Under the pieces are notes generated by a model. The model did no database searches. It had not been told where the DNA came from and saw nothing but the letters and a program-made list of their open reading frames with translations. This document shows, piece after piece, positions 17,516 through 27,481 of a stretch of DNA of 60,562 bases. The stretch's first letter is position 1; the number at the start of each line of letters is the position of its first letter. Position numbers and translations under genes: made by a program. The DNA comes from Fibrobacter sp. (GTDB lineage Bacteria > Fibrobacterota > Fibrobacteria > Fibrobacterales > Fibrobacteraceae), in the NCBI GenBank assembly GCA_017649565.1, contig JAGCGO010000040.1:1-60562 (forward strand), in the 5' to 3' direction.

Positions 17516-19171
17516 TTACCTTTCGCAGACAGGTTTCCGAAAATTGTGATTTAGGACAATGTAGAGGGAATCGCGGTACACCACATCCCAGTCCTTATGC
17601 GGTTCAAGAGCAGAGACAAGCTTACCCCAGCGGGCATAGTAGCGGAGCGGGAATATGGCACGACCGACCTGCATAGAGTCGGCATCGTGCATGAACAACG
17701 CAGGGTCGTCGGCGTAGCGCAAATAACGTTCAAAGAAATCCGCCGTCTTGAGAATAAAGCGTCCGTCAATGTAAATGGAATCGTCCGGGTTCACGAATGC
17801 AAGATACCCGCCCGCACGGTCGTCGTTAAAGAGGTGTCCCTCATGCGGATGTATAGTCATCCAGGCGGCGGCACCTACCGGCACTCGCTGGAACGCAACC
17901 ATAGAGGAATCGTACGCGAGAAGGGAACGTCCCCAAAGCCCGAGAAGGAAGCCTATTAAGACGAGAGACGAGAGACGAGAGACGAGAGAGGGAAAACTTG
18001 AGACGAGAGACGAGATATACGATACTAGGTGCTTTAGCACCTTAGTAGAGTTATCCCCTATGAGGAGACGAGAGACGAGAGAGGGAAAACTTGAGACGAG
18101 AGACGTGAGGCGAGAGACGTGGTTCGGCCCTTCGACAGGGCTCAGGGACCTTACCACCAACCGGATCGCACCTCGAGCCTGGAGTCCACACAAGAATACC
18201 GGCAAGAACAGCACAAAGTTACGCTCGGCAATCAGCGCAAGGAGTGCCGTCACAAAAAGGCAGATATGGATCAAGCCGAGCCGACCCTTGATCGCATTCC
18301 AAATAGCGATTACAAGCCCGACAATACATAACGCGATCATCAGCACACATTGCAGAACATTCTCCCCCGCCATCAACAGCACCAATGGAGAGCGGTTCTC
18401 GGCAATTCCGCTTGCAAACACCGTAGCCGACGGACTCATTCCGACAAGACGGTCCAGCAGTCCGAACGGATACAGGAACAGGTTCAGGCCTTCGCTGTGC
18501 AGGAACGGCATCGCAAACAGGACTAGCACTACACCCACATGGAACATCCTGTACTTTTTCGGCAACTTTATTTTCAGGCGCCAGGCATCCAGCCATACAG
18601 AAATCAGCACCGCCACCGCAAAAAGCGGGCCTAGAATATAAAGCCCTTGGCATTTGCACCAAAGCCATTGGATGATGAATACGGCGAAGACAAGGCTCCA
18701 GGCTCGGGGCGCGAGGTTTGAAGAGTAAAAAAGTCGGGGAAGAACATTCCAGTAGATTCCGAGGAACAGAAGCGAAAAGAGGACGGGGCGGATTTCAAAG
18801 TGATAGCGGAATACAAATAACAGAAGGATGCAAAAGACGTACTTCAACGGGAACGGATATTCCGGGCGAGATTCGGAAGGCGAACCGATGCATGCGTTGC
18901 GGCGAAGGAAAAGAGCAAAGACGATTCCCCACAACAAAGCCTTGAACGCGACAAGGAGCGGGGCACCCCCTATGCCGTAAACAAAGCCCACCACCATCTG
19001 GAAATACTCGTGGACGTTCACCACCGGAGAGCGTGACGGCGTCCAGGTCTGCACCCACTCACGAGCACAAGCCAGGTGCCACCAGATATCCGTATCGGTC
19101 AGCGGGAATACGGAGAACAGGGCGGCGGCAATTACCGCGGAAAGCAGCATCCTGTTCATTTTCCCAGGCAT
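17516..19171 (-). CDS. Multi-spanning membrane protein, GT-C-like, with repeat-derived insert
   Basis: The 551-residue protein has about ten hydrophobic segments. Near the N terminus it carries DTDIWWHLACAREW, the D-x-D/WWHL-type motif of GT-C-like glycosyltransferase relatives. The C-terminal outside domain has GGYLAFVNPDDSIYIDGR, as in that group. It may transfer a sugar or lipid-linked group for the surface system encoded by the genes just upstream; this is inference. Residues about 350-404 are translated from tandem repeats (SLVSRL-type peptides) between two membrane segments. Four perfect 7-bp units within it make the frame sensitive to copy number. The ATG at 19171 lies 7 bp after the stop of the gene at 19179, which implies translational coupling. 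Confidence 0.7.
   Translation of the reverse strand: MPGKMNRMLLSAVIAAALFSVFPLTDTDIWWHLACAREWVQTWTPSRSPVVNVHEYFQMVVGFVYGIGGAPLLVAFKALLWGIVFALFLRRNACIGSPSESRPEYPFPLKYVFCILLLFVFRYHFEIRPVLFSLLFLGIYWNVLPRLFYSSNLAPRAWSLVFAVFIIQWLWCKCQGLYILGPLFAVAVLISVWLDAWRLKIKLPKKYRMFHVGVVLVLFAMPFLHSEGLNLFLYPFGLLDRLVGMSPSATVFASGIAENRSPLVLLMAGENVLQCVLMIALCIVGLVIAIWNAIKGRLGLIHICLFVTALLALIAERNFVLFLPVFLCGLQARGAIRLVVRSLSPVEGPNHVSRLTSLVSSFPSLVSRLLIGDNSTKVLKHLVSYISSLVSSFPSLVSRLSSLVLIGFLLGLWGRSLLAYDSSMVAFQRVPVGAAAWMTIHPHEGHLFNDDRAGGYLAFVNPDDSIYIDGRFILKTADFFERYLRYADDPALFMHDADSMQVGRAIFPLRYYARWGKLVSALEPHKDWDVVYRDSLYIVLNHNFRKPVCER
17959..18119. repeat. Heptanucleotide repeat block (AGACGAG)n inside the membrane-protein gene
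   Basis: Four perfect AGACGAG units occupy 17959-17986. A block of GAGACGAGAGA plus GGGAAAACTTGAGACGAG occurs twice (about 17973-18015 and 18065-18107), separated by a small hairpin (AGGTGCT-TT-AGCACCT). The reading frame of the host gene stays open through all of it. Confidence 0.9.
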
Positions 19172-19178
19172 CGGCAGG

Positions 19179-21944
19179 TCACCTTTTCTTTTTGCTCAAG
19201 AAAGAATCTAGCCGGGTCGCCATTTTCTTGGCACCCAACAGTCCCAAGTGGTCATTGTTGCTAAACTCTTCGTAAGTGAAATCGTGATGGCCGTCGTGAT
19301 ATTCGTCCATTACTGTAAAGTTGGGATACGCTTCCGTCAGTTTCTCTACAGCCTTCTGCATCACCTTGACGGCATTCCGAGTCGGCCCATAACGGCCCCA
19401 TGCACCCGTCTCAAGATACTTCGGAGACTGCGGGTAGACAACGCCGACAACCTGGACCTCGTAATACCGGGCAAGATCCAGAATTTCCGAAAGTCGGCTC
19501 AAATTGTAGACATAGCCGGAACTGTCATGCACAAACCAGAGGGAATCATTAGAAACGTCAGGGTCGCCCTCGCCCCATCCCTCTGTAGTCGAATGGTAGG
19601 TTCCGCGATGGTATCCGTACAATTCATATTCGTCTTCGGGCGGATTCAAGGCATTTCTCGAAACAGAAGCCATGTCTTCCGGAACGCCATCGCTCCAGAA
19701 TCCGTGATTCTTGTCGTATTCGTAACCGGGAATATCCGAGAACCAAGCAATCCAATTCTCGTCCTTCACGTACCATCTATCATAATCCAGCGTCAGCACG
19801 ATAACCTTCAGTTTCGGCATCAGCGGCAAGATGTAATTCTTGATGTAGAACAAGGTTCCCGTCAAGTCCTGGGCAGAATAGGACATGTTTATCGAGAAAT
19901 GCGACTCGATGTATTCGGGGTCCATTCCGGCAAAAGACCTGGACGAGCCGATAATTACCGCTTCGGCAGAATCCCTATACTGCCAGAAATAATCCATTTT
20001 CACCTTCATGATGCGGGTAGTCACGTCGGACACTCCCGTCATGTAGACGCAAGCGCTGTCCAGATCCAGCCCGTCATCCCCTTCAGAGCGGCGCTCATCG
20101 GCAAACCAAAGATTCGGATGCCACAGTTCGTCGCCTTCCACCAGGGTATGTACATCGCCACTGACCACATTCACAAGCACAATTTCCGTATGCGCATTTT
20201 CCCCGTTGACAAGCGTCGCCACGGCGACACCGGATGCTCCCGGGGCCCATTCCGTATGGTCGAAAGTGCGGCCCGTCGGAGCCGGAACCGACCGAAGCAG
20301 TTTTCCGGTACTGTCTGCCAGGAACAGTCGTTCATGCATCCTGTACTTTTCGCCGACAAACTTCTGCCCGGTCTCGCCAGCAAAATCCAGGAATAGGGTA
20401 CGCTTGGAACCGTCCTTCGCCAGGGATGCATTGCAGGCCTGTTCACCACCATACCATACCGTATCGCGAGCATTGCCCTCAACCGTAGAGCCCGATTCGG
20501 CAATACGTGCACGGAGTAGTCTTGCCCCCGACACCGCAAGCGTACCGTCTTCGCTTATTCCGCCATGATACGCACCGTCAAAAAGTTTCCGAGGCTTGCC
20601 AAACTTGCCCCCTGCAAAAGGCACTTCCCAGGTAGAGGCCGCCTTGAACGCAACCTCGTCCTTGTTGTTGTCCGCATCGCTTACGTACACGATAACCGTA
20701 TCCCCGTTGTCAAGGACTCTCCACCGGGGAATCGCGGCACTTTTCACATCAAGTTCCACAAGGTTTGTCCCTTCCGCATTCAAGTCGCGCACATAGAGCC
20801 GAGAACGTCCCGGAACGCCTTCGGTACCGGTACAGAAAGCCACCTTTTTACCATCCGGCGATATTTCGGGATGATACACGCTGATCGTGTCGTTGATCTC
20901 GATGACCGACATGCCACTTCCCAGATAGTCGATATAGGCAAGGTTTCCGGAAACATCGTCGCGGAACGCCAACTTCACCTTGTTCGAATGCGTGTAAGTC
21001 TGCAATTTCGACAAGCTTGCCACAGGAACGACTCTCGAGAAGGACACTTCGCCACTGGCCGTCATCCAGGTCGGATTGGTGATGGAACCGTACGCCAGAC
21101 GGAATCCCACATAATCCGCAAACATCGAAGAAGTCACCGTATAGACATCGCCCCGACTGTAGCGCGTTATGGAAGATGCCCCATTGCGATAGCTTCCCCC
21201 CTTAAGGATTCTCTCTTCAAGGGAGCCGCCGTCCGAAGCCCCCACGTAGTTGGAAACAACCGTATCGCGGAATTTCCCAAGCCAGTCATTGACCCACTCC
21301 ATCGCATTGCCGACCATGTCACAAATCTCATCTTCATCGGCAAGGCTGCAAACCGGATGCAATTTGTAGTCCGAGTTGTCGGCCGTCCAAGCTTTTTCGG
21401 GATTCCAGTTTTTCGACGCGGCATACACCCATTCCGCTTCCGTGGGCAAACGGACCCCATTGACTTCGGGATGGAACACGAGACCTTCGAGATGGATGCA
21501 ATGATGTTCCCGGTCATAGGTCACCGAACTGTACGTATACGACGAATCGACCTCCCAGGCCTTGCTTTTCGCATTTGCGTAAAGGACAGCATCATAATAG
21601 GTAACGTTTGTCACCGGGATATTTTCATCTTCGCAGCTGACCGCATAACCATGCGATGGGCCCATCAGGTTATTGAACTCGCCGCAGGTCACCTCGTGGC
21701 GCATCATGAAAACGCCGTCTTCCAGGACAACGCGCATTTGCGGACGCTCGCTTGCGGGAGCCTTCTTGCTGTTGGTCCCCAGCAAGACTTCTACACTGGA
21801 GTCACTGACACGGCGCCAGTCGTTTTCCAGTTCCGAACGGTTGTCAACCGGTGTCTCCGCATTGGGGGGAGCAAGGTCAACCGACGAGCATGCGAACAAA
21901 CACAAGCCAAACAGTCCCACCGACATTTTTTCGACAATGCGCAT
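19179..21944 (-). CDS. Large lipoprotein: FGE-like, propeller, SGNH-like (paralogue D)
   Basis: The 921-residue protein has lipobox LFAC near residue 18. Its FGE-like domain contains HEVTCGEFNNLM, RLPTEAEWVYAA, CDMVGNAMEWVNDWLG, LKGGSYRNG and YVGFRLAYG. The PD40 propeller contains YHPEISPDGKKVAFC. The C-terminal SGNH-like domain contains VIIGSSRSFAGM (block I), LTLDYDRWY, VVYPQSPKYLETGAWGRYG and the terminal NNDHLGLLGAKK. I chose the ATG at 21944 because GGAG lies 5 nt upstream; a GTG two codons earlier overlaps that site. Its stop is 7 bp from the membrane-protein start and its start 16 bp after the previous stop. Function is not established; the domain set suggests a surface sensor or enzyme acting on glycans or acyl groups. 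Confidence 0.8.
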   Translation of the reverse strand: MRIVEKMSVGLFGLCLFACSSVDLAPPNAETPVDNRSELENDWRRVSDSSVEVLLGTNSKKAPASERPQMRVVLEDGVFMMRHEVTCGEFNNLMGPSHGYAVSCEDENIPVTNVTYYDAVLYANAKSKAWEVDSSYTYSSVTYDREHHCIHLEGLVFHPEVNGVRLPTEAEWVYAASKNWNPEKAWTADNSDYKLHPVCSLADEDEICDMVGNAMEWVNDWLGKFRDTVVSNYVGASDGGSLEERILKGGSYRNGASSITRYSRGDVYTVTSSMFADYVGFRLAYGSITNPTWMTASGEVSFSRVVPVASLSKLQTYTHSNKVKLAFRDDVSGNLAYIDYLGSGMSVIEINDTISVYHPEISPDGKKVAFCTGTEGVPGRSRLYVRDLNAEGTNLVELDVKSAAIPRWRVLDNGDTVIVYVSDADNNKDEVAFKAASTWEVPFAGGKFGKPRKLFDGAYHGGISEDGTLAVSGARLLRARIAESGSTVEGNARDTVWYGGEQACNASLAKDGSKRTLFLDFAGETGQKFVGEKYRMHERLFLADSTGKLLRSVPAPTGRTFDHTEWAPGASGVAVATLVNGENAHTEIVLVNVVSGDVHTLVEGDELWHPNLWFADERRSEGDDGLDLDSACVYMTGVSDVTTRIMKVKMDYFWQYRDSAEAVIIGSSRSFAGMDPEYIESHFSINMSYSAQDLTGTLFYIKNYILPLMPKLKVIVLTLDYDRWYVKDENWIAWFSDIPGYEYDKNHGFWSDGVPEDMASVSRNALNPPEDEYELYGYHRGTYHSTTEGWGEGDPDVSNDSLWFVHDSSGYVYNLSRLSEILDLARYYEVQVVGVVYPQSPKYLETGAWGRYGPTRNAVKVMQKAVEKLTEAYPNFTVMDEYHDGHHDFTYEEFSNNDHLGLLGAKKMATRLDSFLSKKKR

Positions 21945-21960
21945 GGTCACTCCGTAAGTA

Positions 21961-24684
21961 TTACAAGCCCTTCAGCTTGGCATCAACCCTTTCACTCATC
22001 TTATAGGCGCCAATATAACTCAGATGGTCCATATTGTAACCCATAGATTCGTCCTTGTAATCGTGATCTCCCCACTTATTTTCATCCATCCACACGATAT
22101 CGTACTTTTGGAGGGATTCGAATAATTCCTTTGCGACAGAGCGTCTCGGGCCATATATCCCGTATGCCCCCGTATCCTTGTACCCAGCATGGCGAGGAAT
22201 CACGAGAGCAACAACGGTCACCTTGTGTTCCTTGCACATATTGATAATGGATTCAAAAACCTTCATGTTCACATCGACAATCGCATCGTCCAAATTCATC
22301 CCCATCGTATCTACGGTCACGTCGGGAGTATACCAGGACGTCGAAGGCAACAGGAAGTTTTCGAAATCATACGGATGCATCAACACAGAAATGGGTTTCG
22401 GGGCATCCTTCACCGCCTCGATAAATCCGTCCGGAATGCTATCCACCCAGAATCCATGATTGGCATCGTAAGCATAGCCGACCGCCGTATTGACAACCGG
22501 ATTCCACGATTCATCTGCGGTACGCCAGAACATGTCGGGAGAGACTTCCAGGACAAGGTACTTCAAACGAGGCAGGTGATTGAACATGTAATTCTTCAAT
22601 AGGTATTCCGCACCGTAAAGGTCTCCCGAGGAATAAGCCATGTTCAGCATGTTCACCGACGTAAACTGCTTCTCGTACAGGCCGAACAACATGCGCGAGC
22701 TGCCCATCGCCACCGCCGTGACAGAATCCATACGGGTCCAGAAATTTTCCATCTTCACGCGGAGTTCAACGGAATAATAAGGCAGACGGTCACTGTAGTA
22801 CATGCCGGCACTGTCGATATTCACGTTGCCGTTCCCGCTTGCGGACAAGTCCGGATTGACCCACAGGCAGGGATGCCACAGGTCGTCGCTTTCGGCAAGA
22901 ATGATCGTGCTGGAATCGTCCAGATCCGTCAGCGATATCTTCAAGTGGTTGCCGGACGGCGACACCAGCGTTCCCACGACCAGGTTTGTATTCGACGCCC
23001 ATTCCACATGGTCAAAAGTGTAACCCTCGGGAGCCTTCACGGATTGGATCAGCTTGCCCGTACTGTCGGCAACAAGAATCCGTTCATGCGCCCTGTAGGA
23101 TTCTCCCACGAAGTTGTCAGCAGACTTTTCGCCAAAATCCAGGAATACGGTACGCTTGGAACCGTCCTTGGCTAGCGATGCATTACAGGCCTGCTTGCCG
23201 CCATACCAAAGGGAATCCTTGTCCGACATGCGGGCACGCAAAAGCCTAGCTCCGGAAACAGCGAGTTTGCGGTCATCGCTGACGCCGCCGTTGTAGGTAC
23301 CGTCAAACAGCTTTTTCGGTTTGCCGAACTTGCCGCCGGAGAACTTGACCTGCCAAGTCGACTGTGCCTTCCAGGACACCTCGTCATCATTTGTTCCGCA
23401 ATCGGTCACGTAGACAATCACCGTGTCGCCCGCATCGGTTACGCCCCAGCGGGGAATGGCAGCACTTTCCACATCCAACTTGACCACCTTGGAATCCACA
23501 GCCTTCAAGTCTCGCACATACAGGGACGACGTCCCGGGAATGCCTTCGGCCTTCGTGCAAAACGCGACCTTGCTTCCGTCAGGAGAGATGTCCGGGTGGT
23601 AGGAGTCAATCGTATCGGCGATTTCCAGAACGGAGAGCGTTCCGTTCATGTAGTCCATAAAGGCGATATTTCCCGAGTTTTCGTTACGGAATGCCAGCTT
23701 GGAATGGAACGTCCCAGTTTTTGTACGGACATTCATGGATGTCGCCGACGGGAACACCCTGGAACTCGTGGCAACGCCATTCTCGCTGAGCCACACGGGG
23801 TCGGGAATGGCTCCAAAGGCCAGACGGTACCCGACATAGGGAGCGAGAGTCGAAGAAGTGACCGTATAGATATCGCCACGAGAATACAAATTGATCGAAG
23901 CGATGTCATCCCTGTAGGAGCCGCCCTTGAGAATTCGCTCGCCGAGGCTTCCGCCATCGGGCGCACCGACATAGTTCACGACCGTCGTATCGCGGAAAAA
24001 GCCCAGCCAGTCGTTCACCCATTCCTTGACATTCCCCTCCATATCGCAAAGGCCCGAAGAGCGTGCCCCCTTGGTGCAATAGTCGTGCAAATCGTAGCCG
24101 GAATTCGCGCCGTTCCAAGACATTTCCGGAACAAAATCAAGGGATGCCGCATAGACCCATTCCGCTTCTGTAGGCAAACGGTAGCCTTCGACATCGGGAT
24201 GGAAAACAAGATCCGCCAAGTTGATGCAGTTTCCGATATTGTTGAAGTTCTTCTGCGAATACGAATAAACTGTATCATACCCTTCCTTGATACTTTTTTT
24301 ATTGGCCATCAAGATAGCGTCGTAGTAGGAAATGTTACGAATGGGCAGGAAGCGGTTTATTTCGTCGGCAGCGCCCCCCATCACCTCGGCATACTCGGCA
24401 TGAGTGACTTCATGTGCGCTGATAGAATAGTCGTAAGTGAATTCCACTTTCATGCGAGGTCGTTCACGAGATGTCGAAAGCGTATCGTCCGTCCCCAAGA
24501 AAACAGATTGTCCCGCAGAACGGATTATCACCATTCCCAAGTGCTGCAAGTCGTTTTCGGCAAGGCCATAATCATCCTGAACATTCGGAATATTCGGTTG
24601 CGAAAGCTTTTCCACGGCATCCGTACATGCCCAAAATAAGGAAACAATCGCAATAAGAATAAATAGCCGGAAAAACCTCGTCAT
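21961..24684 (-). CDS. Large lipoprotein: FGE-like, propeller, SGNH-like (paralogue C)
   Basis: The 907-residue protein has lipobox LFWAC near residue 20. It has the same three domains as its paralogues: FGE-like (SAHEVTHAEYAEVM, RLPTEAEWVYAA, CDMEGNVKEWVNDWLG, LKGGSYRDD, YVGYRLAFG), propeller (YHPDISPDGSKVAFC) and SGNH-like (VAMGSSRMLFGLY, LVLEVSPDMFW, MDHLSYIGAYK). It lacks the first Cys pair of the FGE-like domain (HEVTH instead of HEVTC, and no Cys before the NISYYDA strand). The ATG at 24684 starts the signal peptide, 25 bp after the preceding gene's stop; no good Shine-Dalgarno is visible, consistent with coupling. Nineteen upstream codons of the open frame overlap the previous gene and are left out. 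Confidence 0.8.
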   Translation of the reverse strand: MTRFFRLFILIAIVSLFWACTDAVEKLSQPNIPNVQDDYGLAENDLQHLGMVIIRSAGQSVFLGTDDTLSTSRERPRMKVEFTYDYSISAHEVTHAEYAEVMGGAADEINRFLPIRNISYYDAILMANKKSIKEGYDTVYSYSQKNFNNIGNCINLADLVFHPDVEGYRLPTEAEWVYAASLDFVPEMSWNGANSGYDLHDYCTKGARSSGLCDMEGNVKEWVNDWLGFFRDTTVVNYVGAPDGGSLGERILKGGSYRDDIASINLYSRGDIYTVTSSTLAPYVGYRLAFGAIPDPVWLSENGVATSSRVFPSATSMNVRTKTGTFHSKLAFRNENSGNIAFMDYMNGTLSVLEIADTIDSYHPDISPDGSKVAFCTKAEGIPGTSSLYVRDLKAVDSKVVKLDVESAAIPRWGVTDAGDTVIVYVTDCGTNDDEVSWKAQSTWQVKFSGGKFGKPKKLFDGTYNGGVSDDRKLAVSGARLLRARMSDKDSLWYGGKQACNASLAKDGSKRTVFLDFGEKSADNFVGESYRAHERILVADSTGKLIQSVKAPEGYTFDHVEWASNTNLVVGTLVSPSGNHLKISLTDLDDSSTIILAESDDLWHPCLWVNPDLSASGNGNVNIDSAGMYYSDRLPYYSVELRVKMENFWTRMDSVTAVAMGSSRMLFGLYEKQFTSVNMLNMAYSSGDLYGAEYLLKNYMFNHLPRLKYLVLEVSPDMFWRTADESWNPVVNTAVGYAYDANHGFWVDSIPDGFIEAVKDAPKPISVLMHPYDFENFLLPSTSWYTPDVTVDTMGMNLDDAIVDVNMKVFESIINMCKEHKVTVVALVIPRHAGYKDTGAYGIYGPRRSVAKELFESLQKYDIVWMDENKWGDHDYKDESMGYNMDHLSYIGAYKMSERVDAKLKGL

Positions 24685-24709
24685 AGTGAAGAAAATATAA
24701 AAAACACCC

Positions 24710-27460
24710 TTATGGGAGTACTGTGCCTTCCAAGCTATCAAGCAACATATTCAACCGGGCGGTCATCACTTCTGCGCCCAAGTAACTCAGGTGGTCCTTG
24801 TTAGACGCCATGGAATCCGTGTAATCGTGATTTCCCATCTTATTTTCGTCCCAGAATACAAAATGCGGATACTCGGCTTGCAAATCCTGAATTTCCTTCA
24901 TCAGCGACGGGGCCTCGCTTCTCCGAATTCCGTAACGGCCGAACGATCCCGTATTCCTGTAATTCGGGCTCTGCGGGAAAACAATACCAATGACACACAC
25001 ATTGCGGTTCTCCGCAATTTTCAGGATATTCTGCAAATGCGAAAGCGCCACATAGAAGTTCTCCGACTGAGTCTCCATCCACGCGCTGTCATTCTCTACT
25101 GCCGGGTATTCTTCCCAACCACCCGGTTCCGCATAATTATAGCCCAGGGTACTCAAGAAATTATCATGGTAGTATTCCATGCCCAAAGAGTACGATGTCA
25201 TTTCCGCCAGCCCTTCAGGGTAGCCATCCTTCCAAAAATCATGATTCTCGTCGTAGACATATCCCGGATACTTTTTGTAATCCGTATTGAAGAAATTATA
25301 TTCGCCATTATCGCTCTTGTGCCACAAATCAACATCCAACGAAACGACAAGGTACTTCAAGTTTTTCACATGCGTGAAAACATAATTACTCGCAAGATAA
25401 TCCGTAACGACCATCATGTTCGGGACATTTGAAAGGTTCAGCATCTTATAAGGCTCATGCATTTTGCCAGGAATAAGTCCACTCAAGGGGCGCGACGACC
25501 CAAGAACAACCACGTTGGCCCAATCCCTATAGGTCCACAACAATTCCATCTTATAGCGCAAGATAACAGCGGTAACATCATCCGTCACGTTCATATAGAT
25601 TCCGGCACTGTCCGGATTAAGCAGGACATTTTCTACAACATTTCCATGCTGAACCCACAATGCGGGATGCCACAGTTCATCGCCTTCGACAAGGTCGACG
25701 ATACTTCCATCAGAGAGATTTACAAGGACAATCTTTTCATGGGCCCCGTTAACATTGGTCAGCGTGGCAACGGCCAAGTTTCCATCCGAAGCCCACTCGC
25801 TATGGTCAAAGGTGAACCCTGCAGGAGCAGCAACCGAGTAAGTCAAAAGTCCTGTGTTATCTGCAACCAGCAGCCTTGCATGCGTACCGTAATTCTCCCC
25901 CACAAAAGCCTGCCCACTCGCCCCGCCAAAGTCCAGGAACAGTATACGATTGCTACCATCCTTGGCTAGCGATGCATTGCAAGCCTGCTCTCTGTTATAC
26001 CAAATCATATCCTGCCCGGCTACATTAGCACGGAGGAGACGCGCCCCTGTCACGGCAAACAAATTGTCGCTACTGACGCCACCATGATACGCACCGTCAA
26101 AAAGTTTTTCCGGAATGCCGAACATGCCATTTGCAAACTTCACCTGCCAAGTGGAGGCGGCCTTGAAAGCGGCATCGTCCGCATTATTCCCCGCATCCGT
26201 CACAAAGACAATTACCGTATCGCCATTGCCGAGAACTCGCCAACGCGGGATTGCTGCAGACTCCACTTCCAGCTTCACAAGGTTCGACCCGTCAGCATTC
26301 AAGTCACGCACATAAAGGGATGACTTACCGGGGACACCCTCGAGTCCCGTACAGAAGGCGATTTTCTTTCCGTCGGGAGAAATATCCGGATGATAGGCAT
26401 CAATGGTATCGGCGATTTCCGTCACCGACAGCTGACCATTCGAATAATCGATAAAGGCGATGTTCCCAGTCTGATCGTTGCGGAAAACAAGTTTTGTACT
26501 AAACGAACCTGTCAAGGAATGAATCGTAGACGAGCTGGCCAACGGAAGCATGCGGCTCTTTATCGCATTCCCGCTGGAATTCATCCAAGTGGCATTGGGA
26601 ATCTTGCCGAACGCCAGCCTGAACCCGACATAATCGGCCATCGTCGAAGATGTCACCGTATAAATGTCCCCACGAGAAAAAATGTTCAGGCCTGCAACAT
26701 CTGTACGGTAGCTACCCCCCTTGACAATACGTTGACCGAGCGCTCCCCCATCGGGCGCACCCACATAATCCGACAACGTCGTATCGCGGAAATCGCCAAG
26801 CCAGTCGTTCACCCATTCCATCGCATTCCCGATCATATCGCAGAAGCCATCCTCTTCGGCAGTCGCCGAGCAGACCTCGTGCGGTACGTATCCCGAATTA
26901 CTGGCATTCCAACTCAGATCGACATCCCAGTCCTGAGCAGCCGCAAACATCCATTCCGCTTCGGTAGGCAAGCGGTAACCGTCCCTTTCCGGATGGAAGG
27001 CGAACCCCTCCAGATTCGTACAATGTCTTTCCGCATCAAAAATAGACCGGACATAGGTGTAAACGGTGTCGAAATTCTCGGCCTTGCTCCTGGCATTGGC
27101 GTACAAGACCGCATCGTAATAGGTTAAACTCGTCGCAGGCATGTTTTCGCTGACACACTGCAGCAAAGCCCCTGTTGTAGACGCCATTAGGGCATTGAAC
27201 TCACCGCACGTCACTTCATGACGGCCAATGGAATAATCGTAATTGAAACGCACCGGCATCATCGGGCGTTCATTCGCCTTCGCTGCCGAGGCATTCGTTC
27301 CTAGCACGACCTGCTGATTATTCGAAACAACACGAAGCATCCCCGGAAGGGAATCTTGAGCAAGATGAATTTCGGGATCCGAATCCGATGACGAATCATC
27401 AAAAACACTACACGCAGCCAAAAGAAGCATCAAGGATATGGTGAGTAAGCCACGCGTCAT
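24710..27460 (-). CDS. Large lipoprotein: FGE-like, propeller, SGNH-like (paralogue B)
   Basis: The 916-residue protein has lipobox LLAAC at about 13-17. FGE-like domain: IGRHEVTCGEFNALM, RLPTEAEWMFAAAQ, CDMIGNAMEWVNDWLG, VKGGSYRTD, YVGFRLAFG. Propeller: YHPDISPDGKKIAFC and two later repeats. SGNH-like domain: VVLGSSRPLSGLI, VVSLDVDLWHK, IVFPQSPNYRNTGSFGRYG, DENKMGNHDY and KDHLSYLGAEV near the end. Its start at 27460 is 21 bp after the stop of the transglutaminase-like gene. The FGE-like domain has no Cys at the two places that bind copper in true formylglycine-generating enzymes, so sulfatase activation is unlikely. No sulfatase gene is visible in the window. Confidence 0.8.
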   Translation of the reverse strand: MTRGLLTISLMLLLAACSVFDDSSSDSDPEIHLAQDSLPGMLRVVSNNQQVVLGTNASAAKANERPMMPVRFNYDYSIGRHEVTCGEFNALMASTTGALLQCVSENMPATSLTYYDAVLYANARSKAENFDTVYTYVRSIFDAERHCTNLEGFAFHPERDGYRLPTEAEWMFAAAQDWDVDLSWNASNSGYVPHEVCSATAEEDGFCDMIGNAMEWVNDWLGDFRDTTLSDYVGAPDGGALGQRIVKGGSYRTDVAGLNIFSRGDIYTVTSSTMADYVGFRLAFGKIPNATWMNSSGNAIKSRMLPLASSSTIHSLTGSFSTKLVFRNDQTGNIAFIDYSNGQLSVTEIADTIDAYHPDISPDGKKIAFCTGLEGVPGKSSLYVRDLNADGSNLVKLEVESAAIPRWRVLGNGDTVIVFVTDAGNNADDAAFKAASTWQVKFANGMFGIPEKLFDGAYHGGVSSDNLFAVTGARLLRANVAGQDMIWYNREQACNASLAKDGSNRILFLDFGGASGQAFVGENYGTHARLLVADNTGLLTYSVAAPAGFTFDHSEWASDGNLAVATLTNVNGAHEKIVLVNLSDGSIVDLVEGDELWHPALWVQHGNVVENVLLNPDSAGIYMNVTDDVTAVILRYKMELLWTYRDWANVVVLGSSRPLSGLIPGKMHEPYKMLNLSNVPNMMVVTDYLASNYVFTHVKNLKYLVVSLDVDLWHKSDNGEYNFFNTDYKKYPGYVYDENHDFWKDGYPEGLAEMTSYSLGMEYYHDNFLSTLGYNYAEPGGWEEYPAVENDSAWMETQSENFYVALSHLQNILKIAENRNVCVIGIVFPQSPNYRNTGSFGRYGIRRSEAPSLMKEIQDLQAEYPHFVFWDENKMGNHDYTDSMASNKDHLSYLGAEVMTARLNMLLDSLEGTVLP

Positions 27461-27481
27461 GTTTTTAAAAATACTAAAACA

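Noticed and set aside
20565..22046. 493-codon plus-strand frame over lipoprotein D
   Set aside because: Similar antisense frames appear opposite each paralogue, which follows from shared sequence and not from a second gene; no motif or start signal is seen.
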